Positions 1 to 6,587 of a stretch of DNA of 11,699 nt are shown here, piece after piece. This DNA is from an uncultured Asticcacaulis sp. GTDB lineage: Bacteria; Pseudomonadota; Alphaproteobacteria; Caulobacterales; Caulobacteraceae. The notes beneath the pieces were generated by a model. The model worked only from the letters and a program-made list of their open reading frames with translations. It did not search any database and was not told the DNA's origin. Position 1 is the stretch's first letter. Each line of letters opens with the position of its first letter. Location of the stretch: positions 1 through 11,699 of the forward strand of contig CAMLIY010000084.1 in NCBI GenBank assembly GCA_946480125.1, given 5' to 3'. The translations under genes were made by a program, and so were the position numbers.

Positions 1-116
1 TGACCCTCTATAACCTGCCGCAGTTCATGGAAGGCGATATGGACCAGATGATCAATGCTCTGATCAACGAGGATCAGGCCGAGCGCCTGGCCATGCTTGC
101 CGAGGAACTGGGATAG
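1..116 (+). CDS. C-terminal end of an unidentified protein (partial)
   Basis: An open frame enters from the left edge (first full codon at 3) and ends with TAG at 114-116, giving about 37 residues. It starts [16 protein letters not shown] and ends [12 protein letters not shown]. Third codon positions are strongly G/C, as in the neighbouring genes, which supports real coding. The tail is acidic and probably helical. I do not recognise the family, and too little is present to name it. The next gene starts 30 bases downstream on the same strand, so it may belong to the same transcript. Confidence 0.6.
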   Translation, partial: TLYNLPQFMEGDMDQMINALINEDQAERLAMLAEELG

Positions 117-146
117 GTATAGGCTTGCCTTTCGGAGGGGGAAGCT

Positions 147-365
147 ATGAAAATCAGCCATGCGATCCGTTTTGTCTCTGTAGCCGCCCTGGTTATCTAT
201 TGTGGGCGTCATTTATTGAATGAACTCAAGCCGGGCCTTAATTGGCAGCAAGTTCTGGTTACTGAGTGGTATGTGACGGTATTGGTGCTGTGCCTGCCTG
301 TCATGCTGCTGGTCTGGTTTGCCTTTGAAAAGCGGCGTGAACTGAAAGCGAAGAGTAGACCCTGA
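147..365 (+). CDS. Small two-helix membrane protein, hypothetical
   Basis: This is a 72-residue protein with two likely membrane segments, at about residues 7-24 and 41-60. They are joined by a short loop containing KPGLNW, and the C-terminal tail is basic (EKRRELKAKSR), which suggests it faces the cytoplasm. The start is well supported: a strong Shine-Dalgarno stretch (GGAGGGGG) lies about 5 bases upstream of the ATG. The stop overlaps the next start as TGATG, so the two small genes are probably translationally coupled, and the pair leads into the MOSC gene. I do not recognise a named family. The tight coupling and good ribosome binding site argue that it is a real gene and not a chance frame. 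Confidence 0.7.
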   Translation: MKISHAIRFVSVAALVIYCGRHLLNELKPGLNWQQVLVTEWYVTVLVLCLPVMLLVWFAFEKRRELKAKSRP

Positions 366-571
366 TGCCCAAACCCCTTCTGCGTAAAGTCCTGATCCTA
401 TGGGCCATGCTGCTGATCGGTCAGTTCCTGCTGGCGGCGGCTGTGATCTACCAAAGCATGAAGGAAGGACTACCCTTGCTGAATGCTCTGCTGAGTATGC
501 AGCCGGTCCTGGCCTTCGCCAGCCTGATGCTGTTTTTGATTACCTATTTGCAGTACAAGAACCGGCCATGA
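365..571 (+). CDS. Second small two-helix membrane protein, hypothetical
   Basis: This 68-residue protein starts MPKPLLRKVLI. It has two likely membrane segments (about residues 7-29 and 43-62) separated by a short loop (SMKEGLPLL) and ends with a polar, basic tail (YKNRP). Its ATG overlaps the stop of the preceding small gene by one base (TGATG). Its own stop overlaps the MOSC start as ATGA, so three genes are chained by overlaps. Topology and the K-x-G-L loop resemble the preceding 72-residue protein, so the two could be diverged tandem copies, although the similarity is weak. Function is unknown. Membership of the operon suggests it may work with the MOSC protein, but nothing in the sequence shows how. 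Confidence 0.65.
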   Translation: MPKPLLRKVLILWAMLLIGQFLLAAAVIYQSMKEGLPLLNALLSMQPVLAFASLMLFLITYLQYKNRP

Positions 572-1371
572 ATGCGGGCGCGGTTTCCTCGCTGTGGCGT
601 TACCCGGTCAAGGGCTTCACGCCCGAGCCGGTGACCGAAGCCTTGCTGACGAAAGACGATTTTTTCCCTTATGATCGGCTTTACGCGCTGGAAGTCGGTC
701 ATTCGGGCTTTGATGCGGCAAATCCCAAGACCATCTCCAAGATGAAGTTCGCCGTATTGGCGCGGTTTGCCGCTGTAGCGCGGCTGCGCACGCGCTATAA
801 TGAATATGAAGAGGTTTTCGAGGTCACGGATGAGGACGGTAAGGCATGGTCATTTGATATGGCGAGCGATGCCGGTCGGCATAGCCTGGCGCGGCATGTC
901 GAGACGATCCTGGCCCGTCATGAAGACTATGACCCTGCGGCTTTCCCGCTCAATGTGCTGACCGCGCCCGATCCGGCTATGGTGCATTCGCACTTCCGCT
1001 TTACGGATTCCGGCAAGGGCTTTGTTTCCTTCCTTAATCTCAACTCCTTGCGTGATTTGTGCCGGCGTATTGGCCGCGATCTCGATCCGCTGCGGTTGCG
1101 CGCCAATATCTGGGTCGAGGACCAGGCGGCGTTTGAGGATCATGACTGGGTGGGCAAACACATTCGGCTGGGTGAGGAGGGGCCGGCGTTTGAAGTGCTG
1201 AAACCGATCGTCCGTTGCGTTGCCACCCATGTGAACCCGCAAACCGCCCTGCGCGATGTCGATCTGTGTCAGGCGCTGTGGGAAAATTACGGCCACCGCG
1301 ATTGCGGCATCTATGCCCGTATCGTCAAGGGCGGGACCGTTCGGCCGGGAGACACGCTGCATCTGTATTGA
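568..1371 (+). CDS. MOSC-domain protein (YcbX/mARC-like)
   Basis: This 267-residue protein has the two-part layout of the MOSC family. An N-terminal beta-barrel region begins LWRYPVKGF (the YPVKG motif at residues 12-16 is typical). The C-terminal MOSC domain carries the stretch RLRANIWVE and the conserved cysteine, Cys217, in [16 protein letters not shown] proteins bind molybdenum cofactor through that cysteine. YcbX and mARC relatives reduce N-hydroxylated compounds, but the substrate of this protein cannot be read from sequence. I chose the ATG at 568 because it overlaps the previous stop (ATGA). The frame is open back to 400, but that part reads across the upstream small gene. The C-terminus [22 protein letters not shown] (quoted in part: GGTVRPGD) is the usual family ending. 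The family call is secure; the physiological role is not. Confidence 0.9.
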   Translation: MNAGAVSSLWRYPVKGFTPEPVTEALLTKDDFFPYDRLYALEVGHSGFDAANPKTISKMKFAVLARFAAVARLRTRYNEYEEVFEVTDEDGKAWSFDMASDAGRHSLARHVETILARHEDYDPAAFPLNVLTAPDPAMVHSHFRFTDSGKGFVSFLNLNSLRDLCRRIGRDLDPLRLRANIWVEDQAAFEDHDWVGKHIRLGEEGPAFEVLKPIVRCVATHVNPQTALRDVDLCQALWENYGHRDCGIYARIVKGGTVRPGDTLHLY

Positions 1372-1427
1372 TATCTGTGCTTAAGCCTCTTATAGCCTTC
1401 GGACATTTCACAGACCGGAGACGCCCC

Positions 1428-2141
1428 ATGCCCACACTCGTCCTGCTTCGCCATGGCCAAAGCCAGTGGAACCTGGAAAACCGCTTTACCGGCTGGGTCG
1501 ATGTCAATCTGACGGCTGAGGGTGAGGCCCAGGCGACACGCGGCGGCGAGCTGATCAAGGCCGAAGGCATCGAGATCGACAAGGCCTTCACCTCGGTGCT
1601 CACCCGCGCCATCCGCACCTGCAACCTGGCGCTGGAAGCCGCCGGCCAGTCATTCGTGCCGGTGGTCAAGGACTGGCGCCTGAATGAGCGTCACTATGGC
1701 GGCCTGACGGGCCTCGATAAAGCCGAAACCGCCGCTAAACACGGCGAGGATCAGGTCAAGATCTGGCGTCGTTCCTATGATGTGCCGCCGCCGCCGCTGG
1801 AAGCCGGCAGCATCTATGATTTCAACGGCGACCGTCGCTATGCCGGCGCCGATCTGCCGAATACCGAAAGCCTGAAGACGACACTTGATCGGGTCATGCC
1901 GTTCTGGACCGGCGATATCGTGCCGGCGCTTAAACGCGGCGATACGGTGCTGGTGGCGGCCCACGGCAATTCGATCCGCGCCATCATCAAGTCGCTGTTT
2001 GACCTGACCGACGAGGCGATCCTGGAGATCGAAGTCCCGACCGGCAATCCGCTGGTGGTCAAGCTCGATGACAATCTGAAACCGCTGTCCGTCAAATATC
2101 TCGATACGGCCCGCGCCAATCCGCTGCCTGAAATCAAGTGA
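1428..2141 (+). CDS. gpmA: 2,3-bisphosphoglycerate-dependent phosphoglycerate mutase
   Basis: This cytosolic glycolytic and gluconeogenic enzyme interconverts 3- and 2-phosphoglycerate through a phosphohistidine. The 237-residue protein has the family features in order: [10 protein letters not shown] with the phosphorylated histidine at His9, [21 protein letters not shown] with catalytic Glu87, and AAHGNSIRA with the second histidine at His179. Its length is close to that of the E. coli enzyme. The ATG at 1428 is preceded by GGAG at 1417-1420 and begins right at the conserved [10 protein letters not shown]. The frame is open further upstream to 1215, but that part overlaps the MOSC gene. The stop overlaps the GTG of the next gene by GTGA, suggesting coupled translation with the deaminase-like gene. 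Confidence 0.97.
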   Translation: MPTLVLLRHGQSQWNLENRFTGWVDVNLTAEGEAQATRGGELIKAEGIEIDKAFTSVLTRAIRTCNLALEAAGQSFVPVVKDWRLNERHYGGLTGLDKAETAAKHGEDQVKIWRRSYDVPPPPLEAGSIYDFNGDRRYAGADLPNTESLKTTLDRVMPFWTGDIVPALKRGDTVLVAAHGNSIRAIIKSLFDLTDEAILEIEVPTGNPLVVKLDDNLKPLSVKYLDTARANPLPEIK

Positions 2142-2764
2142 CCACTGAGGCCGACATCGCCTTCATGAAGCAGGCCCTGACTTTGGGCCTGTCACAGATG
2201 GGGCGGACATGGCCCAATCCGGCCGTCGGCTGTGTCATCGTCAAGGATGGCATGGTGATCGCCGAGGGTGCCACCGGTGACGGTGGCCGGCCACATGCCG
2301 AGGAGATCGCGCTGGATGCGGCAGGCGACATCGCAAAAGGCGCCACCGCCTATGTCACGCTCGAACCCTGCGGCCAGCGCTCCAATGGCGGCTGCGCCTG
2401 TTCGCAAAGGCTGGTGGAAGCCGGCGTAGGGCGTGTGGTCTATGCCTGCGATGATCCCTCGCCCTTCGCCTCGCATATCGGTGTGGAACGGATGACCGCA
2501 GCGGGCATAGCGGTAGAAAGCGGCCGGCTGGCAGGCGAGGCGGCCGTACTTATCGCACCGACTGCCTGGTATCATAAAACCGGACGGCCGCTTGTTCAGA
2601 CCAATGCGGACGGGCAAGGCTTCGATGCCGAATTCATTCCTGAAAGCGACGATCTCGAAGCTGAACTGATCGCCTGGGCCTCACGCGGATACCGGCATCT
2701 GTCGGTTCAGGCCGGCTCTGATCTGGCCCAGGCCTTGCGGGCGTCAGGCTTAATGGCCGGGTAA
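2138..2764 (+). CDS. RibD-like deaminase with a collapsed reductase domain
   Basis: This 208-residue protein starts at GTG, overlapping the gpmA stop (GTGA). Residues 1-130 follow the RibD pyrimidine deaminase fold: [11 protein letters not shown], the zinc and catalytic motif HAE (His53, Glu55), LEPC (Cys78), and a later cysteine pair at 86 and 88. In full RibD the second zinc cysteine lies in GRTPPC, nine residues after the first. Here the spacing is eight or ten, so the site has drifted. Normal RibD then has a reductase domain of about 200 residues. Here only its two edges seem to remain: [13 protein letters not shown] (149-161), resembling its first strand, and a tail [18 protein letters not shown] (188-205), resembling its glycine-rich VEGG region. 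It cannot carry out the reductase step and may deaminate something other than the riboflavin intermediate. It is probably not the cell's main ribD. Confidence 0.8.
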   Translation: MTTEADIAFMKQALTLGLSQMGRTWPNPAVGCVIVKDGMVIAEGATGDGGRPHAEEIALDAAGDIAKGATAYVTLEPCGQRSNGGCACSQRLVEAGVGRVVYACDDPSPFASHIGVERMTAAGIAVESGRLAGEAAVLIAPTAWYHKTGRPLVQTNADGQGFDAEFIPESDDLEAELIAWASRGYRHLSVQAGSDLAQALRASGLMAG

Positions 2765-2825
2765 CCCAAATTTTAAGGTTTTTGTGCGAGACTTTCCTGA
2801 TCAATACTGAGTGAAAGCCCTCCGC

Positions 2826-4079
2826 ATGACCGCCACTGCCGGCGACACACGCTATACCAAGCTCACGCAAGCCCAGGTCGATGCGATCTGCACCAAGCAT
2901 GAGCGCCTGCGCGCCATGAAGCCCGGCGGCGGACGAGCGGTCTTTGCCTGGTGTGACTTGTCGGGCCTCAATCTGTCCGGCCGCGTACTCAATGATGCCG
3001 ATTTCACGGCCGCCATCCTGATGGACTGCGACCTGACCCGAACGGTGCTCGATACCTGCAATCTCTATTGCGCCGACCTGCAACTGGCCAATCTGACCGG
3101 GGCTTCCCTGCGTCGGGCCGATCTGCGTGGCGCCTCCCTGCGCGGCGCCAATCTGTCTGAAGCTGATCTTTACGAGGCTGATCTGCGCGAAGGCGCCCTG
3201 GCCCTGCCGGATAAACAGGCTGGCCTGTCTTACGTCGAAATCTCGATGCGCTCTTCGGAAGCCACCTACGCGAACTTGCGCGGCGCCAACCTCGATCGCT
3301 CCAAGCTGTCTGGCATCCAGGCGATGAAGGCCGATTTCACCGACGCGACAATGAAATCGTGCAAGCTGATCCGCGCCAATCTCAAACAGTGCATCATGGA
3401 TAATGTCGATCTGGGGGGCGCTGATTTGTCGGGCGCGGACCTCTCCGGCGCGTCCCTGCGCGATGCCGTCCTGATCGGCGCGAAAACCGATATGTGGCGC
3501 ACCTCGCAAACCGATATGACGGGAGTGTTGACGGATAAACCGCAGGGCATTGATGTGACGAACATGCCCTATGGCCAGATGCTGCGGGATCACGCCCAAT
3601 GGGTCGATACGCTTGGTAAGGAAGGCACGCCCTCGAAATTCGATAATGCCGATCTGCGGGGCATGGGCTCGATCAAGGGGCTGAACCTGGCGGCGCTTTC
3701 GGCCAAGGGCGCTGTTTTTTATGGCCTCGATATGCGCGGCGTCCAGCTTCAGGGCGCGCATCTCGAAGAGGCTGACCTGCGTAACTGCAACCTCGCTGGC
3801 GCCGATCTGCGCGGCGTACGCCTGTTCAAGGCCAGGCTCGACGGCGCCAATCTTGAAGGGGCAAATCTCGGCGCGTTGAAAATTGATGCCACACGTTTCC
3901 TTTCGGCGGACTTGCGCGAAACCCGGATGCGCAATGTCAATTTCACCGATTCTGACATGAAGCTGGCACGACTGGATGGCGCTGATATTTCGCGTTCCAA
4001 CATGCAGGGGGCCAGCATGAATCTTGAAGCGCTTGAGCATACCACCTGTGTCGCTCTGCGTGGGCGAATAGCCAGCTAA
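2826..4079 (+). CDS. Pentapeptide-repeat protein
   Basis: The protein has 417 residues from the ATG at 2826. An in-frame GTG at 2811 would add five residues. Neither has a strong ribosome binding site, but GAAAG lies about 8 bases before the ATG, so I prefer the ATG. Repeats of the A(D/N)LXX type fill three blocks, at about residues 41-125, 145-220 and 271-399. Such repeats stack into a right-handed square beta-helix. The blocks are broken by an acidic or polar insert near 126-144 and by a linker at about 247-267 (MPYGQMLRDHAQWVDTLG). No signal peptide or membrane segment is visible, so it is probably cytoplasmic. Function in this family is varied (some members mimic DNA and protect gyrase), and nothing here points to one role. 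A 468-codon frame on the opposite strand is a by-product of the repeated codons. Confidence 0.92.
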   Translation: MTATAGDTRYTKLTQAQVDAICTKHERLRAMKPGGGRAVFAWCDLSGLNLSGRVLNDADFTAAILMDCDLTRTVLDTCNLYCADLQLANLTGASLRRADLRGASLRGANLSEADLYEADLREGALALPDKQAGLSYVEISMRSSEATYANLRGANLDRSKLSGIQAMKADFTDATMKSCKLIRANLKQCIMDNVDLGGADLSGADLSGASLRDAVLIGAKTDMWRTSQTDMTGVLTDKPQGIDVTNMPYGQMLRDHAQWVDTLGKEGTPSKFDNADLRGMGSIKGLNLAALSAKGAVFYGLDMRGVQLQGAHLEEADLRNCNLAGADLRGVRLFKARLDGANLEGANLGALKIDATRFLSADLRETRMRNVNFTDSDMKLARLDGADISRSNMQGASMNLEALEHTTCVALRGRIAS

Positions 4080-4164
4080 GGCCGGTGTCGTTCAATCGAT
4101 TCGCCGCCACCGTATTCGGTAAGTAAGGCCTGAATGGTGGCCGCGTCTATTAGTGACAGCTAAA

Positions 4165-4240
4165 AAGACCCCCGGCTTGTCGCCTGACCATCGAACACCT
4201 GAAGGGATCACAGGCGGAGATCAGAGGGGCCGGGGGTCTT
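4165..4240. other. Structured element with perfect 12-base inverted ends
   Basis: The arms at 4165-4176 and 4229-4240 (AAGACCCCCGGC and its exact complement) enclose 52 bases. Inside, CGCCTG at 4181-4186 pairs with CAGGCG at 4211-4216, so a branched or stacked fold is possible. Read on the minus strand, the closing arm runs straight into TTTTT, as at the end of a terminator or a small RNA. On the plus strand only TCTT follows. It lies between the convergent pentapeptide and heat-shock genes. It could end the pentapeptide transcript, or it could be the 3' part of a minus-strand small RNA. It matches no RNA family I can name. Confidence 0.5.
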
Positions 4241-4310
4241 GGGCGCGATCCACTCATTTGCGGACCGCGCGACACACATGGAGTTCAGGGAGAAACTTCA
4301 GAAAACTGAG

Positions 4311-4342
4311 GGCTTTCCGGAGACAGTCGTCTCCGGAAAGCC
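4311..4342 (-). terminator. Terminator hairpin after the small heat-shock gene
   Basis: A perfect 14-base-pair stem (4311-4324 with 4329-4342) with a four-base loop begins 5 bases beyond the heat-shock gene stop. On the minus strand it is followed by CTCAGTTTTC, so the T run is short and slightly displaced. The position and stem strength make it the probable terminator of that gene. Confidence 0.75.
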
Positions 4343-4347
4343 TTGGA

Positions 4348-4842
4348 TTACTCAGCGGCGGTCAGGACCGGGCCGGAATCGTTGAGCGAGTCATTGGAAG
4401 CCGTCTTGATGGCGATCGTCTTCGGCTTCTTGGCTTCAGGAACTTCAAGCTTAAGGGTAATCGAAAGCAGGCCATTGGCGAGGTCGGCTTCGGTGACCTT
4501 GATATGATCAGCGAGCTGGAAGCGGCGTTCAAAAGACCGCTCGGCCAGGCCGCGATGCAGGAAGGTGCGAGTGCTGGTGTCATCGTCCTTTTTGCCGGTA
4601 ACGGTAAGAACGTTTTCCTTCACCTCGATATTGAGCTGATCTGGACGGAAGCCGGCGACAGCCACTTCGATGCGGTAGGAATCCCCCTGATCTTCGCCTT
4701 CGGCAGCCGGCAGGCGCTCAATATTATAGGGCGGCCAGCCCGGTGCGGTTTCCGTACGGGCAGCGCTGTCGAGCAGGTTGACCAGGCGGTCAAAGCCAAC
4801 GGCGGAACGATAAAGGGGGGAAAAATCGATTGCGGTACGCAT
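4348..4842 (-). CDS. Small heat-shock protein, Hsp20/IbpA family
   Basis: This ATP-independent chaperone binds unfolding proteins in the cytoplasm and holds them for refolding by DnaK and ClpB. The 164-residue protein begins MRTAIDFSPLYRSAVGFDRL, the typical start of the alphaproteobacterial IbpA-like class. An alpha-crystallin domain follows at about residues 38-134, with ANGLLSITL at 122-130. After that come the C-terminal I-x-I anchor (IAI, 143-145) and a polar tail of about 19 residues. The ATG is preceded by a strong AAGGAGAG, which is embedded in a hairpin resembling a ROSE thermometer, so heat control at translation is likely. The gene follows trxB on the same strand with a 142-base gap and ends at a strong hairpin. 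Confidence 0.95.
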   Translation of the reverse strand: MRTAIDFSPLYRSAVGFDRLVNLLDSAARTETAPGWPPYNIERLPAAEGEDQGDSYRIEVAVAGFRPDQLNIEVKENVLTVTGKKDDDTSTRTFLHRGLAERSFERRFQLADHIKVTEADLANGLLSITLKLEVPEAKKPKTIAIKTASNDSLNDSGPVLTAAE

Positions 4843-4847
4843 AGGGG

Positions 4848-4908
4848 CTCTCCTTCAAAAAGCGAGGCCTTACGGGAACGCAGGCGCACTGCGGTAAACC
4901 CGTAAAGG
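4848..4908 (-). promoter_or_regulatory. ROSE-like RNA thermometer in the hsp20 leader
   Basis: Read on the minus strand, the last leader hairpin (4866 to 4848) is CUCGCUU, loop UUUG, AAGGAGAG. The Shine-Dalgarno sequence is paired with UCGCU, which fits the UYGCU motif of ROSE elements, including a G facing G and an unpaired A. Just upstream, CCUUUACGGG (4908-4899) pairs with CCCGUAAGG (4876-4868), enclosing a second stem, CGCAG with CUGCG (4893-4889 with 4883-4879). A stacked upstream hairpin followed by a weak Shine-Dalgarno hairpin is the ROSE layout. ROSE elements sit in front of small heat-shock genes in many alpha- and gammaproteobacteria and melt on heat shock. The call rests on pairing done by eye. 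Confidence 0.7.
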
Positions 4909-4984
4909 TTTGATTTTGAAAAACATCTGCATCCCCAAATGGGCGATGTGTTTTCCAAGAAGACCCGTCATCGGCGCCTTCGCT

Positions 4985-6031
4985 TTATGATTTGGTAGCG
5001 ACTTTTTTCTGTTCAAGGGTCAGGTGCGAAAAATCTTCATCGATTTCTTTAGCCGTCAGCAGGCTGTGATGATGATCTTCTTCGGCAATCAGGCGAATGG
5101 CTTCGAGTGCGGCCTGGCAGCCCATGCCAGCGGCGGTGACCGCCTGGCGATAAACATCGTCGGTGACATCACCGGCCGCAAAGACCCCCTTGATCGAGGT
5201 TTTGGGCGTGCCCGGTTCGACCACCAGATAACCGCCCGACTTGGTTTCCAACTGACCTTCGAACAGCTGCGATGACGGCGCGTGGCCAATAGCGATAAAG
5301 ACCCCGTCGAGATCGACGACATGATATTCGCCGGTATTGACGTTTTGCAAGCGGACACCGGTGACGCCCATGCCGCCGAATTCATTGGTCTCCCCCAAAA
5401 TTTCATCAATGGCCACATTCCAGACCGGTTCGATCTTGGGATCATTGAGCAAGCGTTCAACCAGGATTTTCTCGGCGCGTAATTGTTCACGGCGGTGAAT
5501 GAGGTAAACCTTGGAAGCAAACTTGGTAAGAAAAAGGGCTTCCTCGACCGCCGTGTTACCGCCACCGACCACGGCGACCACCTTGTTGCGATAGAAAAAA
5601 CCGTCGCATGTAGCGCACGCCGAAACGCCGAAGCCCTGATAGGTCTTTTCGGAGTCCAGGCCCAGCCACTTGGCCTGGGCGCCAGTGGCGATGATGACGG
5701 TCTCGGCCAGGTACTGCGCACCGCTCTCTGTTTCCAAAAGAAAAGGCCGCTTGGAGAGGTCGGCTTTTGTGACAATCTCTCCGATGACTTCTGTGCCCAT
5801 ATGCACGGCCTGGGCTTTCATCTGATCCATCAGCCATGGGCCTTGCACCACTTCAGCGAAACCGGGATAGTTCTCGACATCGGTGGTAATGGTCAGTTGT
5901 CCGCCATCCTGCGGTCCTGTGAATATCACCGGCGACAGCAGACCGCGGGCCGCATAAATGGCGGCTGTCCAGCCGGCGGGACCCGTGCCGATAATGGCGC
6001 AGCGAAGGGGGCGAAGTGTGGATGCGGACAT
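4985..6031 (-). CDS. trxB: Thioredoxin reductase
   Basis: This cytosolic FAD enzyme passes electrons from NADPH to thioredoxin. The 348-residue protein shows the FAD-binding GTGPAG (residues 15-20), the redox disulfide in SACATCDG (Cys139 and Cys142), the NADPH-binding GGGNTA (156-161) followed by HRR (179-181), and the second FAD motif GVFAAGDV (282-289). It is about 27 residues longer than the E. coli protein. The extra part is a charged C-terminal tail (about 316-348) with HHH and KK clusters. The ATG at 6031 has only a weak AGG upstream, but the N-terminus fits the family. The gene is divergent from the GlsB-like gene, with 235 bases between them, and precedes hsp20 on the same strand. 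Confidence 0.97.
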   Translation of the reverse strand: MSASTLRPLRCAIIGTGPAGWTAAIYAARGLLSPVIFTGPQDGGQLTITTDVENYPGFAEVVQGPWLMDQMKAQAVHMGTEVIGEIVTKADLSKRPFLLETESGAQYLAETVIIATGAQAKWLGLDSEKTYQGFGVSACATCDGFFYRNKVVAVVGGGNTAVEEALFLTKFASKVYLIHRREQLRAEKILVERLLNDPKIEPVWNVAIDEILGETNEFGGMGVTGVRLQNVNTGEYHVVDLDGVFIAIGHAPSSQLFEGQLETKSGGYLVVEPGTPKTSIKGVFAAGDVTDDVYRQAVTAAGMGCQAALEAIRLIAEEDHHHSLLTAKEIDEDFSHLTLEQKKVATKS

Positions 6032-6266
6032 GAGGTGGCCTGACTGAAATCGAATAAATCAACGGCCATTAAATAGGTAGTGGAAAGGCAATTGTCATCA
6101 GAAATTGCGCGTCAGTGCGGGTTGTTTGAGCAAAAAAGCAAGGTTTCCTTCCTTTCCGAAACTTTACAACTTTGCCGTTCGACACGTATCCCAAACCTTT
6201 TCATCTGAGGCTAGGCTTGTCATCAATCGCAGGCTGTTCGCGATTTTCAATTTATAAGGTGATGTC

Positions 6267-6527
6267 ATGAATGAACAAGGTATTGGCTGGCTGTTGGCTA
6301 TTATTGTCGGCGCAGCGGCCGGCTGGATAGCGGAGCAAATCATGAAGTCTAATCAAGGGCTTCTTATGAATATTATCCTGGGTATCGTGGGCTCGATTAT
6401 CGCCAATGCCCTCTTCTCCATGATCGGTATCGGCTTCGGCGGCGTCATTGGTTATCTGATCGCCGGTGTTATCGGTGCCTGCATCCTGATCGCTCTGGGC
6501 CGGATGGTACGCGGTCGCCGCGTTTAA
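6267..6527 (+). CDS. GlsB/YeaQ/YmgE-family small membrane protein
   Basis: This 86-residue hydrophobic protein has three likely membrane segments, at about residues 5-22, 30-50 and 55-78, and ends with a basic tail (RMVRGRRV). The glycine-rich pattern, GWLLAIIVGAAAGWIAEQIM near the start and GFGGVIGYLIAGVIGA later, is characteristic of the transglycosylase-associated (YeaQ/YmgE) family. Members are often induced by stress or in stationary phase, but their molecular function is not well established. The start is supported by AAGGTGA ending about 4 bases before the ATG. It is the only plus-strand gene in the right-hand two thirds of the window and is followed by a strong terminator, so it is probably transcribed alone from a promoter in the divergent gap before trxB. 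I found no convincing promoter match there. Confidence 0.9.
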   Translation: MNEQGIGWLLAIIVGAAAGWIAEQIMKSNQGLLMNIILGIVGSIIANALFSMIGIGFGGVIGYLIAGVIGACILIALGRMVRGRRV

Positions 6528-6547
6528 ACCTGACGCTACATTCAGTT

Positions 6548-6587
6548 AAAATAGCCGGTAAAGCCTCAACGCTTCGCCGGCTATTTT
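6548..6587. terminator. Bidirectional terminator between the GlsB-like and ELM1-family genes
   Basis: An 11-base-pair stem (AAAATAGCCGG at 6548-6558 with 6577-6587) has a small inner stem AAGC/GCTT. It is followed by T residues on the plus strand and by TTTT on the minus strand. It lies 20 bases past the GlsB-like stop. The TAG stop of the convergent ELM1-family gene (6581-6583) is inside the right arm, so the hairpin probably ends both transcripts. Confidence 0.85.

Noticed and set aside
400..567. Longer upstream start for the MOSC protein
   Set aside because: The extra 56 residues read out of frame through the second small membrane gene and show no family similarity. The ATG at 568 gives the normal MOSC N-terminus.
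2634..4040. A 468-codon open frame on the minus strand opposite the pentapeptide-repeat gene
   Set aside because: The repeated GCC-GAT-CTG type codons of the pentapeptide gene leave the opposite strand free of stops. The translated product has a repetitive QIGA-type pattern mirroring the repeats and no ribosome binding site or family features.
4076..4159. A 27-codon minus-strand open stretch (ending SIERHRP, then TAG) that looks protein-like
   Set aside because: It has no ATG, GTG or TTG start, is bounded upstream by an in-frame stop, and is too short to call. It might be a gene remnant but cannot be supported.
4153..4905. A 250-codon plus-strand frame across the small heat-shock gene
   Set aside because: It runs antisense to a clear Hsp20 gene and through its terminator and leader, with no family features of its own.
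4937..4959. Possible heat-shock sigma-32 promoter for hsp20 (CTTGGAAA and CCCATTT on the minus strand)
   Set aside because: Only 12 bases separate CTTG from CCCAT, several fewer than the usual spacing, and the region also forms an imperfect palindrome.
6092..6225. Repeated TTGTCATCA at 6092-6100 and 6217-6225 in the gap between trxB and the GlsB-like gene
   Set aside because: It is nine bases only, in the same orientation, with no matching promoter geometry. Two copies in a short AT-richer gap could be chance.
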